Shown: positions 37,097 through 46,474, counted from the first letter of the stretch. The stretch: 64,000 nucleotides of DNA from Lentibacter sp. XHP0401 (GCF_025751535.1 NZ_JAOWLC010000011.1:62001-126000), one strand, 5' to 3'. Program-made: numbers and translations. Notes: generated by a model not told the origin, from the letters alone.

Positions 37097-37741
37097 ATGG
37101 ATTTCTACGGATATTTCCGCAGTTCGAGTTCCTATCGCTGTCGTATTGCCTTTAATCTTAAGGGTGTTGCCCCGAGATTCAAGCAAGTGCACCTCAAAAA
37201 CGGCGCACAGCATGAGCCGGATTTCAAGGCGCTCAACCCGCAGGGCCTCTTGCCTGCCCTTGTCACAGAGACAGGTGATGTTCTCATCCAGTCTCTCGCC
37301 ATCCTTGAGTGGCTCGACGAGACATATCCAACACCACCGCTCCTGTCCCAAAACCCCGTCACCCGTGCGCAGGAGCGCGGCTTCGCACAAGTCATTGCCT
37401 GTGAAATCCACCCGCTGCAAAACCTGCGCGTTCTGAAATACCTCACAGGTGATCTCGGCGTTGACGAGGCCGCAAAAGACGCATGGCTCACTCGCTGGAT
37501 ACGCGAGGGCTTGGAGGCCTGCGAAGGCCTGCTCGCCCAGCGCCGCGAGCACACCGAATTCTGCTACGGCAACGCACCGGGCCTCGCAGATATTTGCCTT
37601 GTGCCGCAAGTGTTTTCGGCCGAACGCTTCGGCATTGCATACGCCGACCTGCCCCATATTTCCGCGGCCTATTCAGCCTGCCAAAAGCTGGCAGCCTTTG
37701 ACAAAGCCGCCCCAAAGAACCAGCCTGATTTCGAAGCGTAG
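37097..37741 (+). CDS. maiA: Maleylacetoacetate isomerase (zeta-class GST)
   Basis: 214 residues, GST fold. The zeta-class active-site motif is in YFRSSSSYRCRIAFNLKG, with NPQGLLPALV and QSLAILEWLDETYP in the thioredoxin-like half and a helical C-terminal half (CYGNAPGLADICLVPQ). It isomerises maleylacetoacetate to fumarylacetoacetate in tyrosine/homogentisate breakdown using glutathione. Its usual partners (hmgA, fahA) are not in the window. The stop is followed by a stretch resembling a tRNA 3' end. Confidence 0.9.
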   Translation: MDFYGYFRSSSSYRCRIAFNLKGVAPRFKQVHLKNGAQHEPDFKALNPQGLLPALVTETGDVLIQSLAILEWLDETYPTPPLLSQNPVTRAQERGFAQVIACEIHPLQNLRVLKYLTGDLGVDEAAKDAWLTRWIREGLEACEGLLAQRREHTEFCYGNAPGLADICLVPQVFSAERFGIAYADLPHISAAYSACQKLAAFDKAAPKNQPDFEA

Positions 37742-37788
37742 AGTTCGAATCTCTGGCCCATCCAGACGTGTAAAAAAGGGAGAAAAAC

Positions 37789-38823
37789 ATGTCACTAATG
37801 AAGAACGCACTCAAAGGCCTCGCCGTTGCGGCAGCCCTCACCGCCACGGGCGTTACGGCTCAAGCGCAAGAGGTTACACTCAAACTGCACCAGTTCCTGC
37901 CCGCACAGGCAAACGTTCCAAAGTTCGTTATCGACCCGTGGATCGAGCGCGTACAAGAGGCTTCAGGCGGCAAAATCAAAATTGATCACTACCCGAGCAT
38001 GCAGCTTGGTGGCACACCCCCCGATCTTATCGGTCAGGTGCAAGACGGCGTCGCCGACATCACCTGGACAGTTCTCGGCTACACACCCAGCCGTTTCCCG
38101 CAAGCCGAGGTTTTCGAACTTCCCTTCATGATGAACAACGCCGAAGCAACATCGCGTGCCTTCTGGGAATTTGCAGAAGCCAATATGTTCGACACCGACC
38201 TGAAAGACTTCAAAGTCCTCGGTGTCTGGGTGCACGGACCGGGCCTCATTCACTCCAAAAGCCCGATCACAACCGTGTCCGACCTGAACGGTGTAAAACT
38301 GCGCGCCCCCACACGCATCATCAACAAGATGGTCTCCGACCTCGGTGCAACGCCCGTTGGCATGCCCGTTCCGGCCATCCCTGAAGCGCTCTCGAAAGGC
38401 GTGATCGACGCGGCGGTGATTCCTTGGGAAGTGACATCAGCGCTCAAAGTGCCGGAGCTTGTGCAAAACCACACCGAGTTCGGCAACGAGTCGCTCTACA
38501 CAACAGCTTTCGTATTCGCGATGAACAAGCAGAAGTATGAAAGCCTCTCGGACGAAATGAAAGCCGCGCTCGACAGCCAGTCAGGTGCAGATTTCTCGGC
38601 TCTGGCGGGTAAAACCCAAGGCGAAGGCGATGCACCCGCGCGCAAGCTTGCGGTTGAAGCCGGCAACAACATCATCACCCTCACCGACGAACAAGTCGCC
38701 GAGTGGAAAGCCGCAGCCAGCAATGTGGAAGCCGGCTGGGTTGAAGACATGAACGGCAAAGGCTTTGACGGACAGGCGCTGCTTGACCAAGCCAAAGAGC
38801 TGATCAAGAAAAACGGCATGTAA
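37789..38823 (+). CDS. Orphan TRAP transporter substrate-binding protein (DctP)
   Basis: 344 residues with a signal peptide (...LTATGVTAQAQE). DctP family: LKLHQFLPAQANVPKFVIDPW, SMQLGGTPPDLIGQVQDGVADI, GVKLRAPTRIINKMVSDLGATPVGMPVPAIPEALSKG carrying the carboxylate-binding Arg. No dctQ or dctM gene is adjacent, so it either works with a distant permease or is a remnant. GGGAG precedes the ATG, and a strong terminator follows. Confidence 0.9.
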   Translation: MSLMKNALKGLAVAAALTATGVTAQAQEVTLKLHQFLPAQANVPKFVIDPWIERVQEASGGKIKIDHYPSMQLGGTPPDLIGQVQDGVADITWTVLGYTPSRFPQAEVFELPFMMNNAEATSRAFWEFAEANMFDTDLKDFKVLGVWVHGPGLIHSKSPITTVSDLNGVKLRAPTRIINKMVSDLGATPVGMPVPAIPEALSKGVIDAAVIPWEVTSALKVPELVQNHTEFGNESLYTTAFVFAMNKQKYESLSDEMKAALDSQSGADFSALAGKTQGEGDAPARKLAVEAGNNIITLTDEQVAEWKAAASNVEAGWVEDMNGKGFDGQALLDQAKELIKKNGM

Positions 38824-38846
38824 GCTTTTTTAGATGAACCCGAAAG

Positions 38847-38878
38847 CCGCGGCAGCCCCGAGTCGCCGCGGTTTTTTT
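38847..38878 (+). terminator. Rho-independent terminator after orphan dctP
   Basis: CCGCGGC / GCCGCGG 7-bp stem with an 11-base loop, followed by seven T residues. Convincing plus-strand terminator. Confidence 0.88.
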
Positions 38879-38885
38879 ATTGGCG

Positions 38886-39467
38886 CTACAACGCCCGCAT
38901 CCAGAATTGCAACGGCTTGAGGCTCTCTTCGGCCTCGCCAATATCACGCCAGCCAAATTGCGCAATCGCGCCCTCAAGCGGCTGATAGCCTCGCCCAAGC
39001 CAGAAGGCATCCAGCGAGCGGTAGCCCTCGGGCTTGGCAGGATGCTGATTCCCGCGATCAACCGCGCAGAAGGCCGACATCCCATATCCCAGCGCCCGCG
39101 CATGCGCTTCGCGGGCCTCAAAGAAGGCATGGCCCATCCCGCGCCCGCGATACTCGGGCAACAGCACAGATTCCGCACAGTAAAACACCGCGCTCAAATC
39201 CACGCCACTCCCCTCGAATGCCGCAGAAAAGTCATCCGCGTGCGCACTCAAAGGCATTCCCGTCGCTGCGCCAACCAGCCTTGGCCCGTCAAACGCACCC
39301 ACGACAATCGCTTCGGAATTGCCCCGATACGGCTCCAGATACCGCCGCTCATAAGCAAAATCACCGCCATACAGATAGGGATAAGCGCGAAACACCTCGA
39401 TGCGCAGCCGCGCCACATCATCAAGCGCGCGCTCCAGCGCTTCTCCCGTCACCACAGCAACCCGCAT
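38886..39467 (-). CDS. GNAT-family N-acetyltransferase
   Basis: 193 residues. The acetyl-CoA loop is in ESVLLPEYRGRGMGHAFFEAREAHARALG (Q/R-x-x-G-x-G/A type), followed by a long-bottleneck C-terminus with LDAFWLGRGYQPL. Substrate not deducible. The ATG overlaps the stop of the NTF2-like gene upstream, so it is the last gene of the minus-strand run. Confidence 0.8.
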   Translation of the reverse strand: MRVAVVTGEALERALDDVARLRIEVFRAYPYLYGGDFAYERRYLEPYRGNSEAIVVGAFDGPRLVGAATGMPLSAHADDFSAAFEGSGVDLSAVFYCAESVLLPEYRGRGMGHAFFEAREAHARALGYGMSAFCAVDRGNQHPAKPEGYRSLDAFWLGRGYQPLEGAIAQFGWRDIGEAEESLKPLQFWMRAL

Positions 39468-39862
39468 CAGCGGCTCACTTGCGCTACCCAGTCGGCCAGG
39501 TTGTAATAAGTTACAACGCGGGTGATCTTGCCGCCCTCAAGGCTAAAAAACGACCCTGCTGGCAAGCGGTAGGTCTGCCCTTTTGCGTCGGGCAAACCGC
39601 TGTCGGTCTCCAGATAGGTTCCGTTGACAATATACTCCGCCGCCGCGCGCGTGCCGCCTTCGCCCTCGAAAACCACCATGTCGGTCAGCTCTTCACTGTA
39701 GCAGCGGCTCATATGCGCGCAAAATTCGCCGAAAAGCGCCTTGCCACGCCGGACCTGCCCCTCATTTACATGATGCGCCACATCCTCGGCCAGACAGGCC
39801 AACATACCGTCGGTATCGCCCGCATTAAAAGCTGCGAAATAGGCTTCAACTGTCTTGTTCAT
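39467..39862 (-). CDS. NTF2/SnoaL-like ketosteroid isomerase-fold protein
   Basis: 131 residues. Start pattern VEAYFAAFNAGDTDGMLACLAEDVAHHVNEG and end pattern RLPAGSFFSLEGGKITRVVTYYNLADW are typical of the SnoaL/KSI-like cone fold. Many members lack a known function. It overlaps the phosphatase gene (ATGA) and the acetyltransferase gene (TGATG), so the three are co-translated. Confidence 0.8.
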   Translation of the reverse strand: MNKTVEAYFAAFNAGDTDGMLACLAEDVAHHVNEGQVRRGKALFGEFCAHMSRCYSEELTDMVVFEGEGGTRAAAEYIVNGTYLETDSGLPDAKGQTYRLPAGSFFSLEGGKITRVVTYYNLADWVAQVSR

Positions 39863-40320
39863 CTGCTTTCCCTCGGATCACCCCAATGCGCCTTGATCTG
39901 CGCGATTATCTGGTCGCGCGCCTCGCGATATGCAACAAGCTTGGCCTCACGACCCTCGCCGATGGCGGTCGGGTCCATGATAGGCCAGTATTCAAGATCG
40001 GTGTGAAACCCGCGCGTCAGCTCTTCAGCCAGGTCGCGGCTCATCGGCGACAGCGCCACAACAACATCAAACGAGGAAAGCACCTCGCCCATCTTTTCCA
40101 TCTCGTCAAAGCTGCGTGAGCGGTGACGCGACAGTTCCACGCCCAGCTCCTCACAAACCGCGACGGTAAACCCGTCAATCTCGAAATCGTTCTTCACACC
40201 GGCCGACTGCACATAGGTGCCCGTGCCGAAAAACCGCTTCATAAGTCCCTCTGCCATGGGCGAGCGCACTGCATTGTGATCGCAGCAAAACAAGACCGAT
40301 TGCGGGAGTGGCTTCACCAA
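39859..40320 (-). CDS. Low-molecular-weight protein tyrosine phosphatase/ArsC-fold protein
   Basis: 153 residues. Active-site loop C-x5-R-S at Cys13-Arg19 (CDHNAVRS) and a later DP pair (YWPIMDPTA) match the low-molecular-weight phosphatase family. Substrate not known. In the Rhodobacteraceae this gene regularly follows hisD and the UPF0262 gene, as here. Confidence 0.85.
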   Translation of the reverse strand: MVKPLPQSVLFCCDHNAVRSPMAEGLMKRFFGTGTYVQSAGVKNDFEIDGFTVAVCEELGVELSRHRSRSFDEMEKMGEVLSSFDVVVALSPMSRDLAEELTRGFHTDLEYWPIMDPTAIGEGREAKLVAYREARDQIIAQIKAHWGDPRESR

Positions 40321-40323
40321 AAT

Positions 40324-40803
40324 TTAGCCCCCGAAATGTAACACACACACCAGCGTAAACAGTCGCCGTGCCGTGTCATTGTCAATTTCGGCTTTGCCCT
40401 CCAGCCGCTCGGCCAGAATGCGCGCGCCTTCGTTGTGAATGCCCCTCCGCGCCATATCAATAGTCTCGATCTGGCTCGGCGGCATCGTCTTCACCGCATC
40501 GAAATAGCTCTCGCAAATCTGCCAGTAATCCTTCACCACCTGCCGGAACGGCGAAAGCGAAAGATGAAACTCCGCCGCCTTGTCCTCGGCCTCGGTGAGC
40601 ACATCAAACACCAGTCGCTTGTCGCGGATCGACAGGCCCACATGATAAGGCCCCTCAGGCACAGCCCGCTCTTCACGCTTGGGCAGGGTAAAGACATTGT
40701 CCTCCAGCAAATCATAAATCGCCACCTTCCGCTCCTGCTCGATCTCCGGTGTAGGAGGGGGGAGGTTGCTGTCATCCAGCTCGATATGAGAAATACGCGA
40801 CAT
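40324..40803 (-). CDS. UPF0262 family protein
   Basis: 159 residues from the ATG at 40803 (MSRISHIELDD); the longer upstream frame runs through an intergenic repeat. Conserved stretches VAIYDLLEDNVF, PYHVGLSIRDKRLVFDV and IDMARRGIHNEGARIL are those of UPF0262, found almost only in alphaproteobacteria. Function unknown. Four bases separate it from the phosphatase gene. Confidence 0.88.
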   Translation of the reverse strand: MSRISHIELDDSNLPPPTPEIEQERKVAIYDLLEDNVFTLPKREERAVPEGPYHVGLSIRDKRLVFDVLTEAEDKAAEFHLSLSPFRQVVKDYWQICESYFDAVKTMPPSQIETIDMARRGIHNEGARILAERLEGKAEIDNDTARRLFTLVCVLHFGG

Positions 40804-40951
40804 CGCCTTTTGCCTTCTTAATTTCGGGCGTCCGTAATCGCCGCCCAATTTTTCAAACCCTAGCGCCCGCCCCGCCAAATGCAACGGCAAGAACGACTCA
40901 TCCCCGCTAAAAACGCCTGCCCTGCATCTTGGCCGATGTGCCTTTTTCTTG

Positions 40952-41025
40952 CTAAAAATATCCTGGGGGGAGCGCGAGGGGGGCAAAGCCCCCCTCGCCC
41001 GAGCGCTTTGGCAAAGCCAAAGCGC
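40952..41025. repeat. Dispersed intergenic repeat, copy 1
   Basis: AAAAATATCCTGGGGGG followed by two perfect hairpins: GCGAGGGGGGC/GCCCCCCTCGC (11 bp, AAA loop, 40974-40998) and GCGCTTTGGC/GCCAAAGCGC (10 bp, AAA loop, 41003-41025). The same layout recurs at 55630-55694. It lies between hisD and the UPF0262 gene, and may act as a terminator. Confidence 0.75.
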
Positions 41026-41045
41026 CACGCAAATCAACTTGAGTT

Positions 41046-42350
41046 CTACATCTCGTTCAAATGGTTGAGCCGCGCGCGCACACTCAGCCCATGCGCCTCA
41101 AGGCTTTCCGAAATCGCCAGCGTTTCAGCAGCAGGGCCAATCGCGCGCAAAGCGGCAGGCGTCATCTTCGCCAGCGTTGTGCGCTTCACAAAATCCATCA
41201 CCGAAAGACCCGAGGAAAACCGCGCCGAACGTGCCGTGGGCAACACATGGTTCGGCCCTCCAACATAATCGCCAATCGCCTCAGGCGTCCACGCCCCAAG
41301 GAAAATCGCCCCCGCATGGGTGATCTTATCGGCCAAAGCATCAGGATCTGCGACACACAGCTCCAGATGCTCGGGCGCTATACGGTTTGACAATGCGGCC
41401 GCAACCTCCAGATCAGGCACAAGAATAACCGCGCCATAGTCGCGCCAGCTCGCGCCAGCAATCTCGCGCCGCTCAAGCGTCAGCAAATGTCGCTCAATCG
41501 CGGCTTCCACAGCCTTCGCCATAGCCTTATCGGTGGTAATCAGTATCGACTGTGCGCTCTCGTCATGTTCCGCCTGTGAGAGCATATCAAGGGCAATCCA
41601 GTCAGGGTCGTTGTCGCCATCCGCAATCACCAAAATCTCGCTTGGCCCCGCGATCATATCAATCCCGACTTTTCCAAACACCCGCCGCTTGGCCGCCGCA
41701 ACAAAGGCGTTGCCCGGCCCGGTGATCTTGTCCACAGGCGCAATCGTCTCGGTTCCATAAGCCAGCGCCGCCACAGCCTGCGCCCCACCGATACGGTAAA
41801 TCTCGTCAACACCAGCCAAACGCGCGGCCAAAAGCACCAGCGGATTGGCAACCCCGTCTGGGGTCGGAACCGTAATTGCCAGCCGCTCGACCCCTGCCAC
41901 CTTGGCAGGAATCGCATTCATCAAAACGGATGAGGGATAAGACGCCAGCCCACCGGGCACATACAGGCCAGCCGCACTTACAGCACTCCAGCGCCAACCC
42001 AGCGTTGCGCCGTTCTCGTCTGTCCAGCTCGCATCCTCAGGCATCTGCCGCGCGTGATAGGCGCGGATACGCTCCGCCGCCAGCTCCAGCGCCTCGCGCT
42101 CGTGCTGCGGAACGTCCGCCACCAGCGCCTCGATTTCATCGGGCGAAAACCGCAGGCTCCCGGGCGTCAGCGTCAAGCGGTCAAACCGCTCTGTCAGCTC
42201 GATAACAGCCGCATCCCCCCGCGCCCGCACATCCGCGATAATTTCGGCAACAGCCGCATCCACATCGGGGCTGTCTTCGCGCTTGGCTCCCAAAAGGGCC
42301 GTGAACTGCTCTTCAAAATCAGGTGAAGCTGCGTCGAGAAACTTTGGCAT
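41046..42350 (-). CDS. hisD: Histidinol dehydrogenase
   Basis: 434 residues from the ATG at 42350, with AAGGA a few bases upstream. Family motifs: GLYVPGGLASYPSSVLMNAIPAKVAGV, GGAQAVAALAYGT, KITGPGNAFVAAAKR, MIAGPSEILVIAD, LSQAEHDESAQSILIT and GDYVGGPNHVLPT. It catalyses the last two oxidations of histidine synthesis. It belongs to the murA-DUF2948-hisD cluster. Confidence 0.96.
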   Translation of the reverse strand: MPKFLDAASPDFEEQFTALLGAKREDSPDVDAAVAEIIADVRARGDAAVIELTERFDRLTLTPGSLRFSPDEIEALVADVPQHEREALELAAERIRAYHARQMPEDASWTDENGATLGWRWSAVSAAGLYVPGGLASYPSSVLMNAIPAKVAGVERLAITVPTPDGVANPLVLLAARLAGVDEIYRIGGAQAVAALAYGTETIAPVDKITGPGNAFVAAAKRRVFGKVGIDMIAGPSEILVIADGDNDPDWIALDMLSQAEHDESAQSILITTDKAMAKAVEAAIERHLLTLERREIAGASWRDYGAVILVPDLEVAAALSNRIAPEHLELCVADPDALADKITHAGAIFLGAWTPEAIGDYVGGPNHVLPTARSARFSSGLSVMDFVKRTTLAKMTPAALRAIGPAAETLAISESLEAHGLSVRARLNHLNEM

Positions 42351-42426
42351 AAGGCATCCTTTCAAGGCTTGCGCCCGTCTTAGCGCCGTGGGGCACGGCC
42401 CTCAAGCCTGACTTGTGTTGCAGCCC

Positions 42427-42897
42427 TCAGCTCTCGTGGCTTGGCCGCTTCCTTGAGGGCGCTCTGTAAGGCCGCGTCACATCCTTGAGCGTGACTTCCA
42501 GCGCCTCACAGTCCAGCCTGATCGCCCCGTCGCCCGCAAGCGTCAGCACAAGCTTGCCTGCAGGCGCCGTTCCCGCCTCCCACTCGGCGGTCAGCAATGA
42601 CAGCACCATATCCTTATCGCCCCGCTCTATCCCTTGCGTGGCAACACCCAGTACATTGTCAAACGCCAACACTGTCTGCACCCGCTCGGGCGCATGCCTG
42701 CCCTGGCCTTTGTCTTCCCAGCGGAAACGGTTGAGCAACAGCGCAAAGCGGCGGGCCTTACGGTCATATTTCATTTCGGTGATGGGAAAGACAGCATCCT
42801 GCACAAGCGCCGAAATCACCTTGAGGTCGTCCAAGTCCATCGCCCCGAGGTTCAGCGGGCGCTCGGCTCCGTCTTCAAAGCTTGCATCCGCGCTCAT
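42427..42897 (-). CDS. DUF2948 family protein
   Basis: 156 residues. [21 protein letters not shown] and [12 protein letters not shown] are typical of DUF2948, a small alphaproteobacterial family of unknown function always seen beside murA and hisD in this group. It overlaps murA by four bases, implying translational coupling. Confidence 0.88.
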   Translation of the reverse strand: MSADASFEDGAERPLNLGAMDLDDLKVISALVQDAVFPITEMKYDRKARRFALLLNRFRWEDKGQGRHAPERVQTVLAFDNVLGVATQGIERGDKDMVLSLLTAEWEAGTAPAGKLVLTLAGDGAIRLDCEALEVTLKDVTRPYRAPSRKRPSHES

Positions 42898-44165
42898 GAT
42901 GCTTTCACCCGCTCGACTTTTGCACCAATGCCCGAGAGCTTGCGCACCACATGCTCATACCCGCGGTCAAGGTGATAAACACGGTTCACAACCGTCTCGC
43001 CCTCTGCGGCCATGCCTGCCAAGATAAGCGAAACAGAAGCGCGCAAATCAGTCGCCATCACAGGCGCTCCTTTCAACCGCTTCACACCCTTCACAGTCGC
43101 CGTGCCACCATGCACCTCAATATCCGCGCCCATACGCTCAAGCTCGGGCGCATGCATAAAGCGGTTCTCGAAAATCTTTTCTTCCAGCACAGATGTGCCC
43201 TCGGCCGTGCACAGCAAAGCCATCATCTGCGCCTGCAAGTCCGTCGGAAATCCGGGGAAAGGCTCGGTCGTCACATTCACCGCCTTGATAGCTCCGTTCT
43301 TACGCGCCACCTTGAGGCCCGATGGTGTCTCTTCCACATCGATCCCCGCCTCGTTGAGCTTTGCCACAAAGCTCTCCACAAGGCTCATCTTGCCGCCAAG
43401 ACACTCAACTTCGCCGCCGCATATCGCAGGGGCCAGCATATAGGTCCCAAGCTCGATACGGTCGGTCACAACCTGATGCGTCGCCCCGCCCAAACGGTCT
43501 ACACCCTGAATGGTAATGCTGCTCGTGCCGTCACCCTCAATCTGTGCGCCCATCTTGCGCAGGCAATCCGCGAGGTCGACAATCTCGGGTTCGCGCGCCG
43601 CGTTGTTGATCACGGTCGTGCCTTTGGCCAAGGTCGCCGCCATCATGATGTTTTCTGTTGCGCCTACGGAGGCAAACGGAAAGTCGATGACCGCGCCTTT
43701 CAGTCGCCCGCCACTCGCCTTGGCGTGCAGATAGCCTTCTTTCAGCTCGATCGTAGCCCCCATTTTCTCCAACCCATCGGTGTGGATATCCATCGGTCGC
43801 GCGCCGATAGCGCAGCCACCGGGAAGCGAAACAACGGCCCGCCCCTCGCGGGCAAGCAATGGTCCAAGCACAAGGTTCGATGCGCGCATCTTGCGCACAA
43901 TATCATACTCGGCGACATGGTTGATCTGCCCGTGGCACGACATGGCAATGACTTGTCCTTCGGACAACGCCGAAATCTCGGCCCCTAGGCTCTCCAAAAG
44001 CTGGGTCATGGTGCGAATATCGCTAAGGCGCGGCGCATTGGTCAGCGTCAGCGGCTCTTCGCTCAAAAGCGTGGCCGGCATCAGCGCCAGACAGGCGTTT
44101 TTCGCCCCCGCAATCGGAATCTGCCCACTCACAGGGCCGTTGCCCGTTACGATAATCTGGTCCAT
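42894..44165 (-). CDS. murA: UDP-N-acetylglucosamine 1-carboxyvinyltransferase
   Basis: 423 residues. [22 protein letters not shown] at the N-terminus holds the substrate Lys and Asn. Catalytic Cys118 is in [14 protein letters not shown], the fosfomycin target. Later [11 protein letters not shown] and [16 protein letters not shown] complete the fold. First committed step of peptidoglycan synthesis. A small gene lies 5 bases upstream. Confidence 0.97.
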   Translation of the reverse strand: MDQIIVTGNGPVSGQIPIAGAKNACLALMPATLLSEEPLTLTNAPRLSDIRTMTQLLESLGAEISALSEGQVIAMSCHGQINHVAEYDIVRKMRASNLVLGPLLAREGRAVVSLPGGCAIGARPMDIHTDGLEKMGATIELKEGYLHAKASGGRLKGAVIDFPFASVGATENIMMAATLAKGTTVINNAAREPEIVDLADCLRKMGAQIEGDGTSSITIQGVDRLGGATHQVVTDRIELGTYMLAPAICGGEVECLGGKMSLVESFVAKLNEAGIDVEETPSGLKVARKNGAIKAVNVTTEPFPGFPTDLQAQMMALLCTAEGTSVLEEKIFENRFMHAPELERMGADIEVHGGTATVKGVKRLKGAPVMATDLRASVSLILAGMAAEGETVVNRVYHLDRGYEHVVRKLSGIGAKVERVKAS

Positions 44166-44170
44166 CTGCT

Positions 44171-44344
44171 CTACCCTTTATCCTTACCTGTATCTTTGCC
44201 TGCGCCCGCGCCGCTGTTTTTCATAGCTGTACGCGCCTTTGCCTGCGCCTTACGGCGCGCCATATTGGCCTTAAGCGCCGCTTTCAAGCGGTCTTCCCGC
44301 GCGGTTTCGCCTCCGGCTTTCGGTTTTGTGTTTTTCGGCTCCAT
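44171..44344 (-). CDS. Small basic protein upstream of murA
   Basis: 57 residues, Lys/Arg/Ala-rich: [17 protein letters not shown]..., with [20 protein letters not shown] forming a likely helix and a Gly/Lys tail. It lies directly before murA on the same strand. Similar short proteins occur at this place in related genomes (from memory, not checked). No function known. Confidence 0.7.
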   Translation of the reverse strand: MEPKNTKPKAGGETAREDRLKAALKANMARRKAQAKARTAMKNSGAGAGKDTGKDKG

Positions 44345-44430
44345 AAACGTCTCATATAGCGGTTGGGCAGAACCGTCCAGATTGGCCTTGCGTGAAAGCC
44401 GATTTGGGTCTAATCACCCGCCACATCGTT

Positions 44431-44505
44431 GCTGCAGTAGCTCAGTGGTAGAGCGCGTCATTGGTAATGACGAGGTCGGGAGTTCAATCCTCCCCTGCAG
44501 CACCA
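44431..44505 (+). tRNA. tRNA-Thr (anticodon GGT)
   Basis: Cloverleaf with acceptor GCTGCAG/CTGCAGC, D-arm AGCTCAGTGGTAGAGC, anticodon stem CGTCA/TGACG with loop TTGGTAA (anticodon GGT), T-arm GGGAGTTCAATCCTCCC, discriminator A and encoded CCA. 75 bases with CCA. Its 3' end appears to have served as an integration site. Confidence 0.97.
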
Positions 44506-45113
44506 GATCAACCCACTGATATCATTCCCCCCTGACTATATAGGGCTTTGCCCGTCTCGCTGTTACAAAACGCGTAACAGAATGGAGCAAATCATGTTGG
44601 GCAAGATCAAGACTTTGCTGGGTCGTAACTGTCGTTAGCTTTCTCGCATAGCAATCCCCGAAAAGCTCCGCCCTTAACTCGGAAACATATCCGAGCTACG
44701 AATGAAGCCTGATGAAGCAGAACGCCTGTATCATGACGCCACCTCAAAAAGCGAGCTTGTCGAGCTGTGGAGCCTTCAGGAAATCGCTGATGACAAGCGT
44801 GCTTAAAAGCTGCCGGATCATGGCTTCGCCATGGAGAAATGGCCCCTGGGGATTCTGCGATGGTTTTACAAGTCAGTCCGAGCACAGCTCAAACCGTTGT
44901 GAAGTCTGTGCAGATGTCGGGTTTCGTCACCTCTGATGGCCCAAGACACCCGTGCTGATTGCATTGCCGCTCAACTGCCGAGAGCGATTGCTTGCAAACC
45001 TGTTCTCGACGGGCCCCCTGGACGTTTCTTCACCCCTGAAACTCCTCCAAATTTGTGTAGAGTCCGGACAACAAAAAGACGGCCCAATGAAGGCACGGTC
45101 CAAAGGTCTCACG
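44506..45113. other. 608-base stretch after tRNA-Thr, no clear gene
   Basis: No recognisable gene. Its composition is less GC-rich than the surroundings. A small hairpin CTCGG/CCGAG lies just ahead of a 34-codon frame at 44702-44806 (MKPDEAERLYHDATSK...), which has protein-like composition but no good ribosome site. It may be a decayed gene fragment of the island. Confidence 0.4.
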
Positions 45114-45734
45114 CTATTCAGGCCACGTGGCCTGCATCGACGGGCGCAACTTGAATACATCATACCAAGCAGCAAGTGCTTCGCGGCCGCTGCGCCAGTC
45201 CTTCTCGGCGAAGCGGAAGTCAAGATACCCAAGCGCACAGGCAGCCGCAATCGAACCGATACTGACTGGCCCTTCTAGTTGCTCCATCCATCGCGCTTCA
45301 AGGTCATCAAGGCCACTGTCGACCTTTTCCATTTGGCTATCGTGCCACAAATCCCAGTAAAACTCTGCAGGCCGCAGCACCGCTTCATAGCGACAGAGCA
45401 AAGCCGCGCCCAGCATCGTATCAGCCAGCGCTTCCAGCGTCATGCTGGCAAAACAGGTGCGCCGATCGCTTGGCACGAGTGGCACAGAGGCTGAAAGCGT
45501 ATCCACATAAGCACAAATCACACGGCTATCAAACAGCGGTGATCCGTCCTCCAATATCGCACTCGGCACCTGCCCGGAAGGGTTCTCTCGCACGATCTCA
45601 GGGTCGCGTTTCACAGGCCACGCCTTGGAAGTCAGAAGCTCGACCTGATCGGCAACGCCCTTTTCATGCGCGCAAACGAGAACCTTGCGCACAAAGGGCG
45701 AGGCGGGTGAATGAAAGAGTTTCAGGGTCATCAT
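45114..45734 (-). CDS. Glutathione S-transferase family protein
   Basis: 206 residues (ATG at 45734; a second ATG follows directly). Thioredoxin-like N-terminus LKLFHSPASPFVRKVLVCAHEKG, ENPSGQVPSAILEDGSPLFDSRVICAYVD, then a helical C-terminal domain with GSIAAACALGYLDFRF. YibF/YfcG-like GST; it may process an electrophilic intermediate of the neighbouring catabolic operon. Overlaps the FCD regulator gene by four bases. Confidence 0.85.
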   Translation of the reverse strand: MMTLKLFHSPASPFVRKVLVCAHEKGVADQVELLTSKAWPVKRDPEIVRENPSGQVPSAILEDGSPLFDSRVICAYVDTLSASVPLVPSDRRTCFASMTLEALADTMLGAALLCRYEAVLRPAEFYWDLWHDSQMEKVDSGLDDLEARWMEQLEGPVSIGSIAAACALGYLDFRFAEKDWRSGREALAAWYDVFKLRPSMQATWPE

Positions 45735-46474
45735 TTTGCTTTCTTCATTTTAAATTTCGACACTCCAGCCGCACCGATAAGATGCTGCACTGCCGCTTCA
45801 GGGTCTGTTCCGAGCCTATCGATCAGCAGATCGCCGGCAAAGCTCACATGTTCGTTCATGATCGCCGCAGCACGCTCTCCTTCACGATGCCTCAAGGCGC
45901 GGGTGATGCGGTGGTGATCATCATGCGAGCGTTGAATAATATAAAAATCGTCCCAAAGGATCACACGATCGGACACCATCGGCACATTGTGTGTCCGTCC
46001 AACAAACTCGCCCAGCAGCGGATTATTCGCGGCATGGATAATGGTTTCATGGAAATCCACATTCATTCGGCGCCAATCCGGAAGAGCCGCTGGTTTCAGC
46101 TCTCCAGAGGCAAGAATATCGTCGCCCCGTTTTAGTAGCGCATCCAGTTTATCGAGCATATCGTCCGAACACCCTAGTCGCGCAGCGATCCGGCAAGCCT
46201 GCGCCTCCAGAACAGAACGGATTTCGAAAACACTACGGATTGTATCCAATGAGAATTCACGGACGCGATATCCGCAGTTCGCCTCGTAATCCAGCAACCC
46301 ATCGGTGGTAAGCGTAGCGAGTGCTGTGCGCAGGGGCGTGCGGGAGAGCCCCAGAAGCTCCGAGAGATGGTCCTGATGCACACGCTCACCCGGCTTGAGC
46401 TGCCCCGCCAAAATCATCTCTCGCAGCGCGGCCGTGGCTCCGTCTGCAGCCGTATGTTTGCTTACAATCATCAT
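45731..46474 (-). CDS. GntR-family regulator, FCD subfamily
   Basis: 247 residues: winged helix (REMILAGQLKPGERVHQDHLSELLGLSRTPLRTAL, residues about 18-55) and an all-helical FCD ligand domain with the metal-site residues in DFHETIIHAANN and a late His in NEHVSFAGD. Divergent from the SDR-TRAP operon, which it most likely controls in response to the imported substrate or a metabolite. Confidence 0.9.
   Translation of the reverse strand: MMIVSKHTAADGATAALREMILAGQLKPGERVHQDHLSELLGLSRTPLRTALATLTTDGLLDYEANCGYRVREFSLDTIRSVFEIRSVLEAQACRIAARLGCSDDMLDKLDALLKRGDDILASGELKPAALPDWRRMNVDFHETIIHAANNPLLGEFVGRTHNVPMVSDRVILWDDFYIIQRSHDDHHRITRALRHREGERAAAIMNEHVSFAGDLLIDRLGTDPEAAVQHLIGAAGVSKFKMKKAK

Noticed and set aside
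44607-44885. 92-codon minus-strand frame after tRNA-Thr, considered as integrase remnant
   Set aside because: It shows no tyrosine-recombinase motif (R..H..R..Y) and no resemblance to mobility proteins.
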